Origin: Firmicutes bacterium CAG:124
GTDB lineage: Bacteria > Bacillota > Clostridia > Oscillospirales > Oscillospiraceae
Direction of reading: 5' to 3'
Assembly (NCBI GenBank): GCA_000432135.1
Contig: HF990582.1
Span: 1-27,631, forward strand
Length of the DNA: 27,631 nucleotides
In this document: positions 20,264 to 27,631 of the stretch, piece by piece
Layout: each line of letters opens with the position of its first letter
How positions within the stretch are numbered: position 1 is the stretch's first letter
The notes under the pieces: model-generated
What the model saw: only the letters and a program-made list of their open reading frames with translations
Told to the model about the DNA's origin: nothing
Database searches by the model: none
Translations under genes and position numbers: made by a program

Positions 20264-22597
20264 ATGAAACCGACCCTGTGCTCAAGATGCAAAAAGAATC
20301 TTGCAGTCGTTTTTATAACGAAAATCGACGGCGGAAAGACCGTCAACGAGGGCCTCTGCCTCAAATGCGCAAAGGAGATGGGCATCAAGCCCGTCGACGA
20401 TATGATCGAACGCATGGGGCTTTCAGAGGACGACCTCGAAAATCTCAACGGCGAAATGACCGAGGCCATGAACGGCCTTGAGAGCCTGCTCAGTCAGGGC
20501 CATGACGCGGAGGACGGCAGCGAGGACGACGAGGCTGACAGCCAGACCGCCACGTTCCCCTTCCTCAACAAGCTCTTTGGCGCCGCCGGTCAGGGGCAGG
20601 ACAACACGCCTGCCGTCCCGGAGCCGGAAAAAACCGAGAGCCGCCAGCGCTCCGGCGACAAGCCGAACCCCAAGAACAAAAAGCACAAATTCCTCGACAG
20701 CTACTGCCAGAACCTGACGCAGAAGGCGCGCGACGGCAGGCTCGACCGCATCATTGGCCGCGAGGAGGAGACGGAGCGCGTCATTCAGATCCTCAACCGC
20801 CGCCAGAAGAATAACCCCTGTCTCATCGGCGAGCCGGGCGTCGGTAAGACTGCCATCGCCGAGGGCCTTGCACAGAAAATTGCCGACAAGGACGTCCCGT
20901 ATAAGCTTCAGAACAAAGAGGTCTATCTCATGGACCTCACGGCCCTCGTCGCGGGCACGCAGTTCCGGGGCCAGTTTGAAAGCCGCATGAAGGGCCTCAT
21001 TGAGGAGGTCAAGAAGCTCGGCAACATCATTCTGGTCATTGACGAAGTGCATAATCTCGTCGGCGCGGGCGATGCGGAGGGTTCCATGAACGCCGCCAAT
21101 ATCCTCAAGCCCGCGCTTTCGCGCGGCGAGATCCAGGTCATCGGTGCGACGACCTTCAACGAGTACCGCAAGCACATCGAAAAGGACGCCGCGCTTGAGC
21201 GCCGCTTCCAGCCCGTCACCGTCGCCGAGCCAACCATTGAACAATCCATTGCCATCATCCGCGGCATCAGCCACTATTATGAGACGTTCCACGGCGTTGT
21301 GATCTCCCCGGAGATCGCGCGGCAGGCCGTCCTGCTCTCCGAGCGCTATATCACTGACCGTTTCCTGCCGGATAAGGCCATCGACCTCATCGACGAGGCG
21401 TGCTCGGACGTGAACCTCAAGAATAAGAACATCGGCCGGCTCGAAGCGCTCAAAAAAGAGCACGCCGATTATGATCTGGAGCTTTCCATGCTCACGGAGA
21501 ACGCCGAAAAGACGCAGGACGATTACGCCCGCATGGCGGAGCTGCGCAGCCGCAACCTGCAGCTCGATTCCGAGATCACGGAGCTGGAAAAGCTGCCAAA
21601 ACCCGCGTTGACGATTGATAATCTGGCCCGCATCATTGAACTCTGGACAAAGATTCCCGCAAGCAAGATCCGTGCGCAGGAATACGAGCAGCTTTTGAAC
21701 CTCGACGCAGAACTCAAAAAGCATATTGTTGGGCAGGACGAGGCGATTGCCTCCGTCGTGTCCGCCATCCGCCGCTCCCGCGTCGGCATTCAGGTCAAAA
21801 AGCACCCGGTTTCGTTTATCTTCGTCGGCTCGACCGGTGTCGGCAAGACGGAGCTGGTCAAGCGCCTTGCCAGCGAGATGTTTGAATCGGTCGAATCGCT
21901 CATCCGGCTCGATATGTCCGAATACATGGAAAAGCACAGCGTTTCGAAGATCATCGGCTCGCCCCCCGGCTATGTCGGCTATGACGAGGCCGGTCAGCTG
22001 ACCGAAAAGATCCGCCGCCGCCCGTATTCCGTCATCCTGTTTGACGAGCTGGAAAAGGCCCATCCGGACGTGCTGAATATCCTGCTGCAAATTCTCGATG
22101 ATGGCCGCATCACCGACGCGCAGGGCCGGGTCGTCAACTTTGAGAACACGATCATCATCATGACCTCCAACGCAGGCTCCAACCAGAAGGGCGGCAGCGT
22201 CGGCTTTGGCCGCAGTCTGACCGAGCAGTCGAAGGAGAAGGCCATGAAGGCGCTGGGCGAGTTCCTGCGCCCTGAATTCATCAACCGTGTCGACGAGATC
22301 GTCTGCTTCAACCAGCTGAGCGAGGACAATTTCCGCGGCATCGCGGACATCATGCTCGCGGAGCTGCAGCAGTCGCTGGAGGGCCGCGGCATTGCATTCA
22401 CGTGGGACGAGAGCGTCAAGAATTATCTCGTCAAGAAGTCCTACTCCGTGGCCTACGGCGCGCGCAACCTCCGCCGCGCCATCCAGACCGACCTCGAAGA
22501 CCCCATCGCCGAGCGTATCATCAAAAGCTACGTCGACCCGTTCCGTTCCATCAAAGCGACCTGCGAGGACGGAACGATCAAGCTGGAAACCATATAA
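20264..22597 (+). CDS. ClpE-like AAA+ unfoldase with N-terminal zinc ribbon
   Basis: Hsp100-type ATPase of 777 aa that unfolds proteins for ClpP or for disaggregation. The N terminus has a four-cysteine zinc ribbon (Cys6, Cys9, Cys32, Cys35), resembling ClpE or McsA, instead of the double Clp-N repeat of ClpC. A charged linker (about 72-145) leads to AAA-1, with Walker A GEPGVGKT (189-196) and [12 protein letters not shown], a short coiled middle region (about 415-450), and AAA-2 with GSTGVGKT (522-529) and LFDELEKAH. It ends with a ClpB-D2-like C-terminal domain. No mcsA, mcsB or ctsR is nearby. AAGGAG at 20249-20254 supports the start. Confidence 0.92.
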   Translation: MKPTLCSRCKKNLAVVFITKIDGGKTVNEGLCLKCAKEMGIKPVDDMIERMGLSEDDLENLNGEMTEAMNGLESLLSQGHDAEDGSEDDEADSQTATFPFLNKLFGAAGQGQDNTPAVPEPEKTESRQRSGDKPNPKNKKHKFLDSYCQNLTQKARDGRLDRIIGREEETERVIQILNRRQKNNPCLIGEPGVGKTAIAEGLAQKIADKDVPYKLQNKEVYLMDLTALVAGTQFRGQFESRMKGLIEEVKKLGNIILVIDEVHNLVGAGDAEGSMNAANILKPALSRGEIQVIGATTFNEYRKHIEKDAALERRFQPVTVAEPTIEQSIAIIRGISHYYETFHGVVISPEIARQAVLLSERYITDRFLPDKAIDLIDEACSDVNLKNKNIGRLEALKKEHADYDLELSMLTENAEKTQDDYARMAELRSRNLQLDSEITELEKLPKPALTIDNLARIIELWTKIPASKIRAQEYEQLLNLDAELKKHIVGQDEAIASVVSAIRRSRVGIQVKKHPVSFIFVGSTGVGKTELVKRLASEMFESVESLIRLDMSEYMEKHSVSKIIGSPPGYVGYDEAGQLTEKIRRRPYSVILFDELEKAHPDVLNILLQILDDGRITDAQGRVVNFENTIIIMTSNAGSNQKGGSVGFGRSLTEQSKEKAMKALGEFLRPEFINRVDEIVCFNQLSEDNFRGIADIMLAELQQSLEGRGIAFTWDESVKNYLVKKSYSVAYGARNLRRAIQTDLEDPIAERIIKSYVDPFRSIKATCEDGTIKLETI

Positions 22598-22599
22598 TC

Positions 22600-22636
22600 A
22601 AAAATGCGCCTGACGGAGCCGCCGGGCGCATTTTTT
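22600..22636 (+). terminator. Terminator of the Clp ATPase gene
   Basis: AAAATGCGCC (22601-22610) pairs with GGCGCATTTT, followed by further Ts to 22636. It starts 3 nt after the stop codon. Confidence 0.93.
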
Positions 22637-22688
22637 CGGCTGGCCAGGCAGTACGGATTTGCCCAGAGGCGCCTGTACAGACCGACGA

Positions 22689-22718
22689 AAAGCCGCCGGC
22701 ATGGCTGCCGGCGGCTTT
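22689..22718. terminator. Second stem-loop after the clp gene
   Basis: A perfect 13-bp stem (AAAGCCGCCGGCA with its complement, 22689-22701 and 22706-22718) and 4-nt loop. On the plus strand it ends TTTCCTTG, a poor U tract. It could be a back-up terminator or a leader structure for the small frame at 22754. Confidence 0.6.
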
Positions 22719-22753
22719 CCTTGAGAGAAAAAGAGAAAAGAGAGGAGAAATGG

Positions 22754-22867
22754 ATGAATGTCTATTTAAAAGGCTGCTGTTGGCTCTCCACGAAGATTTC
22801 CGTGAAGCAGCTTCCTTATGCTCCAAGGATACCGGATTTTGGCCGGTTTGTGGTGAACAGTTTGTAA
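22754..22867 (+). CDS. Possible 37-aa peptide (unsupported family)
   Basis: A purine-rich tract with GAGGAG at 22742-22747 precedes two overlapping starts. The ATG at 22754 (6-7 nt spacing) opens a 37-codon frame MNVYLKGCCWLSTKIS... ending VVNSL. A frame from 22750 would give 42 codons (MDECLFKRLL...) but its spacing is too short. Neither resembles a known family. The strong ribosome site in otherwise empty DNA before the XRE gene is the only support. Confidence 0.25.
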   Translation: MNVYLKGCCWLSTKISVKQLPYAPRIPDFGRFVVNSL

Positions 22868-23003
22868 ACGAAGTATAAAGAAATCCTGAAATTCCGCAGC
22901 TGCAACCGGCAGTTGACAGATTTTCCGGCAAACTTGCTGGCGTGCAACCGCATGATCTCGTAGAATAGCGGCATCGATCCCAAATCACAGGAGGAAGAAA
23001 ACC

Positions 23004-23999
23004 ATGATCTTTGCAGACAAATTGATCGCCCTGCGGAAAAAGGCGGGCTGGTCGCAGGAGGAGCTTGCGCAGCAGCTGAATGTTTCGCGGCAGTCCGTAT
23101 CCAAATGGGAGGGCGCGCAGTCCGTCCCCGACCTTGATAAGATCGTCCAGCTGAGCCGCATCTTCGGAGTCAGCACAGATTACTTATTAAAGGATGAACT
23201 GGAGGAGCAGGAGCCTGCGCCCAGCCTTCCCGAGCAGCCGCAGCGCCGCCGCGTGAGCATGGAGGAGGCCTCGCGTTATCTGGAACTGCGCCGCGCTGCC
23301 GCGCCGAGGCTGGCGCTGGCCACGTTTTTGTGCGTGATCTCACCCATTGCGCTGATCCTGCTCGGCGGACTGAGCGAATATACCGCCCACATCACGGAAA
23401 ATGCAGCGGCTGGTATTGGCCTCAGCGTACTGATCGTTCTGGTCGCCGCCGCGGTCGGAATTTTCCTGACGTGCGGCGCAAAGGCAAAGGCATTCTCGTT
23501 TCTGGAAACCGAGCCGTTTGAAACGGAATATGGCGTAAGCGGCATGGTCAGGCAGCGGCAGCAGGACTTCCAGCCCACGGCGAACCGTCTGAACATGATC
23601 GGCACGATCCTGTGCATCATGTCCGTCCTGCCGCTGTTTCTGGCGATGTGCCTTTCCGGCTCAGATCTCATGTACATCGGCGCGGTGTGCCTGCTGCTGG
23701 GCTTTGTCGCGCTGGCCTGCCTCGCGTTCGTCTATGCCGGGACGCAGACTGCCGCGATGGAAAAGCTGCTGGAAGAGGGCGACTACACCCGCCAGAGAAA
23801 GTCCAAAAGCCGCCTGATCGGCACGGTCAGCGTCTGCTACTGGCTGGTCGTGACGGCCATTTTCATGTTCTACACCTTCGGGCCGTATGGCAACGCGCAG
23901 GCAAAATACAGCTGGTTCATCTGGGCGATCGCGGGTATCCTGTACGGCGCCGTAATGGCCGTTCTCCGTCTGGTCGGACAGGGCGAAAAAAAGAAATAA
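23004..23999 (+). CDS. XRE-family HTH regulator with six-helix membrane domain
   Basis: A 331-aa membrane-bound DNA-binding protein. Residues about 4-60 are a Cro/CI-type helix-turn-helix (GWSQEELAQQLNVSRQSVSKWEGAQSVPDLDKI...). A Glu/Pro-rich linker (62-95) is followed by about six hydrophobic helices (102-124, 135-158, 196-217, 222-245, 270-292, 302-324), with a cytoplasmic-looking stretch containing EYGVSGMVRQRQQDF between helices 2 and 3. This HTH-plus-membrane layout is common in Clostridia, but its ligand and targets are unknown. AGGAGGAAG at 22990-22998 fixes the start. No clear promoter: TTGACA (22913-22918) has no -10 at the right distance, and TAGAAT (22961-22966) lacks a good -35. 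Confidence 0.88.
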   Translation: MIFADKLIALRKKAGWSQEELAQQLNVSRQSVSKWEGAQSVPDLDKIVQLSRIFGVSTDYLLKDELEEQEPAPSLPEQPQRRRVSMEEASRYLELRRAAAPRLALATFLCVISPIALILLGGLSEYTAHITENAAAGIGLSVLIVLVAAAVGIFLTCGAKAKAFSFLETEPFETEYGVSGMVRQRQQDFQPTANRLNMIGTILCIMSVLPLFLAMCLSGSDLMYIGAVCLLLGFVALACLAFVYAGTQTAAMEKLLEEGDYTRQRKSKSRLIGTVSVCYWLVVTAIFMFYTFGPYGNAQAKYSWFIWAIAGILYGAVMAVLRLVGQGEKKK

Positions 24000-24006
24000 A
24001 AAGCAC

Positions 24007-24037
24007 TTGACTCTGACACCGTGTCAGGCTGTATGCT
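24007..24037 (+). promoter_or_regulatory. MerR-type autoregulated promoter with operator
   Basis: TTGACT (24007-24012) and TATGCT (24032-24037) are 19 bp apart, the long spacing typical of MerR-activated promoters. The spacer carries the palindrome CTGACAC C GTGTCAG (24013-24027), placed as MerR operators are. The gene it precedes encodes a MerR protein. Confidence 0.88.
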
Positions 24038-24075
24038 GTCGGGGAGCTCAAAAAAATCAGCATGGAGGTACCGTA

Positions 24076-24891
24076 ATGCTGAAAATCGGATTATTTTCAA
24101 AACTGTCCAGAGTCAGTATCCGTATGCTGCGCTACTACGACGAGATGGGCCTGCTGCACCCGGCGTATATTGATCCGGAATCGGATTACCGCTATTACCG
24201 CGAGGATCAGCTGCCGCAGATCGGCTGGATCACGGCCCTGCGGGGCATGGGCTTTTCCCTCGCCGACGTGTGCCGCATGACCGAGATCGGCCATGACGCG
24301 GAAAAGCTCGCACCGTACTTTGAAGCAAGACGGCGCGAGCTGGAAGCCGACGCGGCAAAAACAGCGCGGCAGCTGCTGCTTCTGGAATCAGCCCGAAACC
24401 GGCTGGGAAAGGAAGACATCATGCAGTACAATGTGACCATCAAGACCATCCCCGAACGCTATGCGGCCTGCGTCCATACGATCATCCCGCGCTATTCGGA
24501 GGAAGGAAGCGTCTGGAAGACGCTCTGCGAGGAGACGGACGGGATGCGGCTCGTCCCGGACGAGCCGTGCTATTGCGCCGTGACGTTCCTCGACGGGGAA
24601 TACAAGGAGCACGACGTAGAGATCGAAGCGTGGAAGACCGTCAAGGGCAGCTATCCCGATACAGCGCACGTGAAATTCAGAACGCTTCCCGCCGTCACCG
24701 TCGCAAGCTGCACGTTCCGCGGCCCGTATGAAAGGATCGGCGAGGTCTACGCGGCCATCGCCGCGTGGATCGCGGATAACGGCTATGAATGCGACGGCCC
24801 GATGTTCAACATCTATCACGTCAGCCCGCACGAAACACAGAACCCTGAAGAATTCGTCACCGAAGCCTGCTACCCGGTGCGCAAACAATAA
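24076..24891 (+). CDS. MerR-family regulator with GyrI-like effector-binding domain
   Basis: A 271-aa one-component regulator of the BmrR/TipA-type layout. The N-terminal winged helix-turn-helix (MLKIGLFSKLSRVSIRMLRYYDEMGLLHPAYIDPESDYRYY, about 1-42) and a long dimer helix (to about 112, LLLLESARNRLGKED) lead to a GyrI-like/AraC effector-binding domain (about 118-270: VTIKTIPERYAA, CYCAVTFLDGEYKEHDVEIEAW, VASCTFRGPYERIGEVYAAI). The latter usually binds lipophilic or cationic compounds. GGAGGT at 24064-24069 fixes the start; a frame extension to 24007 begins inside the promoter. No transporter gene is adjacent, so only autoregulation is evident. Confidence 0.93.
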   Translation: MLKIGLFSKLSRVSIRMLRYYDEMGLLHPAYIDPESDYRYYREDQLPQIGWITALRGMGFSLADVCRMTEIGHDAEKLAPYFEARRRELEADAAKTARQLLLLESARNRLGKEDIMQYNVTIKTIPERYAACVHTIIPRYSEEGSVWKTLCEETDGMRLVPDEPCYCAVTFLDGEYKEHDVEIEAWKTVKGSYPDTAHVKFRTLPAVTVASCTFRGPYERIGEVYAAIAAWIADNGYECDGPMFNIYHVSPHETQNPEEFVTEACYPVRKQ

Positions 24892-24911
24892 GGCGTTCGC
24901 GCGCAGCGCGG

Positions 24912-24952
24912 AAAAAGCTCCTCGTATCATGGCCTGCATGATAAGGGGAGCT
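24912..24952 (-). terminator. Terminator of the LURP-one-like gene (convergent)
   Basis: A 16-bp stem with one mismatch (24916-24931 and 24937-24952) and 5-nt loop. On the minus strand it ends GGAGCTTTTTCC, a proper T tract; on the plus strand the tail is GCCTTTC, so it may also help end the MerR transcript. Confidence 0.83.
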
Positions 24953-24979
24953 GCCTTTCAGCGGATGCGCACGCGTCCG

Positions 24980-25447
24980 TTACCGGCTGTGCTCCTCGGC
25001 GCAGCAGTCGATGGCGAGGACGGTGCACAGGGCGATCAGCGCGTCCTGCGGGTCGAATACCTCTAACGCGTAACGGTCGCCGAGGGTCAGGAAGGCGCGG
25101 GAAATGGCCGCGACGCGGCGGCCGTTTTGCGTGATCTCGTAGTCCAGACTCATAAAGTCGCCCTCAATCTCCCAGCCCAGCTCGTCCAGAGAATAGCTGC
25201 GGGAAAAGAACGCAAAATTCCGCGTCAGGTCGTATTCCCGCCCGCCGATGGTCAGCGCATAGGTACACGGCAGCGAAAACGGCACGTGCTGCACGGCGGC
25301 GACCTGCCGCCCGGAGGCGTCCTGCACGATCAGCTTTTTGCCGAAATTGAAAAACTCGCGGTCCGCGCTGTAGACAAGGTTCTCGTTTTCGTCCCAGATA
25401 TCAAAGTGGTCAAACGACAGAAATTCCTCTTTTAAATAAAAAATCAT
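24980..25447 (-). CDS. LURP-one-related (DUF567/YxjI-like) protein
   Basis: A 155-aa soluble protein with the twelve-stranded tubby-like pattern of the LURP-one family: FYLKEEFLSFDHFDIWDENENLVYSADRE, DASGRQVAAVQHVPFSL, YALTIGGREYDLTRNF, FMSLDYEITQNGRRVAAISRAF, ALEVFDPQDALIALCTVLAIDCC. Members may bind lipids or act as scaffolds; the bacterial role is not established. The start is placed at 25447 (MIFYLKEEF), with AAGGGAGAG on the minus strand at 25454-25462, rather than at 25489. It is a single gene, convergent with the MerR gene. Confidence 0.82.
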   Translation of the reverse strand: MIFYLKEEFLSFDHFDIWDENENLVYSADREFFNFGKKLIVQDASGRQVAAVQHVPFSLPCTYALTIGGREYDLTRNFAFFSRSYSLDELGWEIEGDFMSLDYEITQNGRRVAAISRAFLTLGDRYALEVFDPQDALIALCTVLAIDCCAEEHSR

Positions 25448-25501
25448 GGTAGTCTCTCCCTTCTGATGGGTTGGACGAATTCTGTGCAAAAGAGTTCCGG
25501 C

Positions 25502-25530
25502 TGGAAATCAGCTTTCATCTATGATATAAT
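25502..25530 (+). promoter_or_regulatory. Promoter of the DUF4317 gene
   Basis: Extended -10 TGATATAAT (25522-25530, TATAAT at 25525) with a weak TGGAAA 17 bp upstream (25502-25507), 31 bp before the start codon. Confidence 0.72.
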
Positions 25531-25561
25531 AAATAGACTTTCAGCACAAGGAGTTTTTCCC

Positions 25562-26695
25562 ATGACAAACAAAGAGATCGGCGAGCTGCGGCGCCGCATG
25601 AAGCCTGACCGCACCAATCTGACCGCTGTTTACGGCTGCTATGTCGCGTCCAGCGGCGAGGTTCTGTCCACGTTCCGGGAGCCGTTCGGCCTGATGACAG
25701 AGGAGGACAAGGAAAAATATCTGGCGATCTTCCGCCGCGCGCTGTCCGGCACGCCGGATAAGAACCTGCTCGACCTCTCGTTCACCACAAAGCAGGTCGC
25801 CGATTCCGACGAGCACCGGCTGCTCATGCGCCTGCGCGAGACGGCGCTGGACGACGAGGAGGCGCGGCAGAAGCTGTTCCAGACCATCATCGGCGCGGTC
25901 AGCTTTGAAGAAAACTTCCTGATCCTGCTGGCGCATGAGCGCTACGACGTGCCGTTCAAGGCGAAAGACGGCGCGAAGCTCGACGACGGCAGCGAGGTCT
26001 TCTCCTATTTTGTCTGCGCCGTTTGCCCCGTCAAGCCGGGCAGGGAGCTTCTGAGCTACATTGCCGAGGAAAAGACCTTCCACAACCGCTCGGCAGGCTG
26101 GGCCGCCGGTATGCCGGAGGCCGGCTTCCTCTTCCCCGCCTTTGACGGACGGCGGACAAATCTGTATAACTGCCTGTTCTACACGCATTCCTCCGGCGCG
26201 GACAATCAGCCGCTCATCGACGCGCTGTTCCATGTCCAGCCGCCGATGCCCGCAGACGAGCAGCGCGACACCTTCAGCGGCGTGCTGCGCAATGCGCTGG
26301 ACGACGAATGCTCGCTTGCCGTCGTCCAGCAGGTGCGGCAGGAGATCAAGGACCGCATCGACGCGTGGCAGGAGGCAAAAAGCGACGATCCGCTGGTCGT
26401 CAGCGGCGACGAGCTGAAGGACGTGCTGGAGAGCTGCGGCGTGTCGGAGGACAAGCGGATGCAGTTCGGCGCGCAGTTCGACGAATCCTTCGGCGGCGGC
26501 GCGGTGCTCAACCCCCGGAACCTGATCGACGTGAAAAAGTGCGTTGTCAAGACGCCGGATGTGTCCATCACCGTCAACCCCGAGCGGCCCGATCTCATCG
26601 AGACGCGCACGCTCGGCGGCGTCCGGTACATCCTCATCAAGGCCGACGAGGGCGTCGAGCTCAACGGCATCGATCTGGCGGAAGAGGCTGAGTAG
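25562..26695 (+). CDS. DUF4317 family protein
   Basis: A 377-aa soluble protein of unknown function, recognised as DUF4317 by its start (MTNKEIGELRRRMKPDRTNLTAVYGCYVA) and the later KDGAKLDDGSEVFSYFVCAVCPVKPGRELL and EKTFHNRSAGWAAGMPEAGFLFPAFDGRRTNLYNCLFYTH segments. No signal peptide, membrane helix or catalytic motif is obvious. AAGGAG at 25548-25553 and the promoter at 25502-25530 set the ATG at 25562; an in-frame extension to 25466 would run through the promoter. Single gene, ended by the terminator at 26747-26783. Confidence 0.87.
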   Translation: MTNKEIGELRRRMKPDRTNLTAVYGCYVASSGEVLSTFREPFGLMTEEDKEKYLAIFRRALSGTPDKNLLDLSFTTKQVADSDEHRLLMRLRETALDDEEARQKLFQTIIGAVSFEENFLILLAHERYDVPFKAKDGAKLDDGSEVFSYFVCAVCPVKPGRELLSYIAEEKTFHNRSAGWAAGMPEAGFLFPAFDGRRTNLYNCLFYTHSSGADNQPLIDALFHVQPPMPADEQRDTFSGVLRNALDDECSLAVVQQVRQEIKDRIDAWQEAKSDDPLVVSGDELKDVLESCGVSEDKRMQFGAQFDESFGGGAVLNPRNLIDVKKCVVKTPDVSITVNPERPDLIETRTLGGVRYILIKADEGVELNGIDLAEEAE

Positions 26696-26746
26696 GCCCC
26701 CGTACGGTTTGGCCTCCCCTTTCAGCAGAGCCTTTGAAAACAGACG

Positions 26747-26783
26747 AAACCCTCTGCGCAGCATTTAAGCGGCAGAGGGTTTT
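26747..26783. terminator. Bidirectional terminator between DUF4317 and phosphoribosyltransferase genes
   Basis: AAACCCTCTGC (26747-26757) pairs with GCAGAGGGTTT (26772-26782), with T tracts on both strands (TTTTGC on plus, TTTCGTC on minus). It lies between convergent genes. Confidence 0.88.
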
Positions 26784-26799
26784 GCGATATGATATGTAC

Positions 26800-27357
26800 T
26801 TATTCCTTGACTGTGCCGTCGGCGTTGAAGACGGGAAGCTTGTTGAGGTAGACGATGTCCTTGCGCGCCTGCGCGTCGCCCTCGGCGAGGACGGCCATGC
26901 GGCCCGCGACCGTGCCGCCTGCCTTTTCGACCAGCTCCTCCATCGCACGAAGCGATTCGCCGGTAGAGATCACGTCGTCGACGATCAGCACGCGCTTGCC
27001 GCGGATCTTATCGGCCTCTTCGCCGGACAGGTACAGGTCCTGATCGTGCTGGGTCGTGATGGAGCGGACCGTCACGTGCAGCGGGCGGGGCATATAGACC
27101 TTTAGGCCCTTGCGGGCGACGAAATATTCCTTCGCGCCGGACTGGCGGGCCATCTCGTGGATGAGGGGGATGCTCTTGGCCTCAGCCGTGAGCAGATAAT
27201 CATAGTCCTTCGGCGCTCTGGCCAGCAGCTCGCGCGCGCAGGCGACGGTGATCTCCGCGTCGCCGAACATGACGAACGCGCCGATATACAGATCGTCGGA
27301 TACCTTGCACAGCGGCAGATCCCGGTCAAGACCGGCAATGTTCATTCTATATTTCAT
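26800..27357 (-). CDS. Phosphoribosyltransferase (adenine/xanthine type)
   Basis: A 185-aa type I phosphoribosyltransferase that probably salvages a purine base with PRPP. The PRPP-binding loop is VLIVDDVISTGESLRAMEELV (about 123-143); a hood segment with DYLLTAEAKSIPLIHEMAR (53-71) and ARKGLKVYM (81-89) follows the apt/xpt pattern. The base is not certain: it differs from classical Apt in length and in the hood. AAGGAG lies upstream at 27368-27373 on the minus strand, about 10 nt from the ATG. It has a consensus promoter at 27410-27438 and no obvious purine riboswitch in the 50-nt leader. Confidence 0.86.
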   Translation of the reverse strand: MKYRMNIAGLDRDLPLCKVSDDLYIGAFVMFGDAEITVACARELLARAPKDYDYLLTAEAKSIPLIHEMARQSGAKEYFVARKGLKVYMPRPLHVTVRSITTQHDQDLYLSGEEADKIRGKRVLIVDDVISTGESLRAMEELVEKAGGTVAGRMAVLAEGDAQARKDIVYLNKLPVFNADGTVKE

Positions 27358-27409
27358 GCAGAATCTTCTCCTTCATATCCTTCATGCGTCGGGTCGTTCC
27401 CAAAAAAAT

Positions 27410-27438
27410 ATTATACCGGCCAAACGCCAGCTTGTCAA
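27410..27438 (-). promoter_or_regulatory. Consensus promoter of the phosphoribosyltransferase gene
   Basis: Perfect minus-strand TTGACA (27433-27438), 17-bp spacer and perfect TATAAT (27410-27415). Confidence 0.92.
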
Positions 27439-27458
27439 TTCCTTCTTCCGTCCTGTTT

Positions 27459-27477
27459 TTTTCGCCATTGGCGAAAA
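27459..27477. promoter_or_regulatory. Palindrome between divergent promoters
   Basis: TTTTCGCC ATT GGCGAAAA, 8-bp arms around 3 nt, 21 bp upstream of the phosphoribosyltransferase -35 box and 61 bp from the -35 box of the rightward promoter. It could be a repressor site or a short hairpin; no protein is assigned. Confidence 0.4.
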
Positions 27478-27537
27478 CGACACATTTTTTGTGCAGTAGT
27501 GTGAATTTTCCGTGAACTTTTTTGTCGGTGTCGACTC

Positions 27538-27566
27538 TTGTATTTATAGGCGCTTTCCTCTATAAT
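27538..27566 (+). promoter_or_regulatory. Promoter of a rightward gene outside the window
   Basis: TTGTAT (27538-27543), 17-bp spacer, perfect TATAAT (27561-27566). The window ends in GAAAGGATGG, which looks like a ribosome site, so the coding region probably begins just beyond 27631. A short CGGGC/GCCCG stem lies in the leader at about 27588-27610. Confidence 0.75.
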
Positions 27567-27631
27567 CAATCTGTCAGAAAGTCAGGCGGGCCAAAAAACT
27601 TTTGCCCGTCCGCGAGAAAAAGAAAGGATGG

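Noticed and set aside
20423..22090. Minus-strand open frame of 555 codons opposite the Clp ATPase gene.
   Set aside because: Antisense shadow of a clear AAA+ protein; no ribosome site or domain.
27459..27477. TTTTCGCC/GGCGAAAA hairpin as a terminator.
   Set aside because: It lies between divergent promoters with no transcript running into it, and the Ts precede rather than follow the stem on the plus strand.

Overview
The window is a chromosomal stretch from a GC-rich Clostridia bacterium, most likely an uncultured member of the Oscillospirales (Oscillospiraceae/Ruminococcaceae). The basis is Firmicutes-style gene content (group II ECF energising module next to truA, FtsEX with a PcsB/EnvC-like M23 protein, DUF1292, DUF4317, DUF4830, DUF5711, a zinc-ribbon Clp ATPase), strong AGGAGG-type ribosome sites, TTGACA/TATAAT promoters and GC-rich third codon positions. 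I see no phage, plasmid, CRISPR, insertion sequence, tRNA or rRNA. It reads as core housekeeping DNA with a few compact regulatory and repeat elements.

Left part (1-3.4 kb): an FMN riboswitch with its own terminator controls a riboflavin ECF S component (ribU, minus strand). Its promoter is back to back with that of a SLOG/YpsA-like gene, and the two -35 boxes overlap. A 570-bp non-coding stretch follows with two REPIN-like elements and a 14-bp perfect inverted repeat, then a DUF4830 membrane protein and an RsuA-type pseudouridine synthase. Middle left (3.5-8.5 kb): a PucR-type regulator, ftsE, ftsX and a secreted coiled-coil M23 endopeptidase form a cell-division/wall-hydrolysis operon ended by a strong terminator; an orphan ABC ATPase with its own promoter follows.

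Minus-strand block (8.5-11.9 kb): a 56-aa unknown ORF, two half-size TSUP (TauE/SafE) permeases with translational overlaps behind a 21-bp hairpin, a membrane-anchored PpiC foldase, a 6S RNA candidate with terminator, and a DUF1292 gene. Right of this, a plus-strand block (12.1-22.6 kb) carries a class A penicillin-binding protein, a SAM methyltransferase, ecfA1-ecfA2-ecfT, a third REPIN-like element, truA, a DUF5711 protein and a ClpE-like AAA+ ATPase. The ECF AAT module here can energise RibU encoded about 15 kb away, as expected for group II ECF transporters.

Right end (22.6-27.6 kb): a possible small ORF, an XRE regulator fused to six membrane helices, a MerR/GyrI-like regulator with a textbook 19-bp-spacer autoregulated promoter, a LURP-one-like protein, a DUF4317 protein, and a phosphoribosyltransferase with a consensus promoter. 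A further plus-strand promoter at the edge drives a gene outside the window. No wholly new multi-gene system is evident. The most unusual items are the REPIN-like GTAG-footed palindromes with covarying stems, the hairpin-occluded split TSUP operon with its small ORF, and the inverted repeat straddling the clp promoter.
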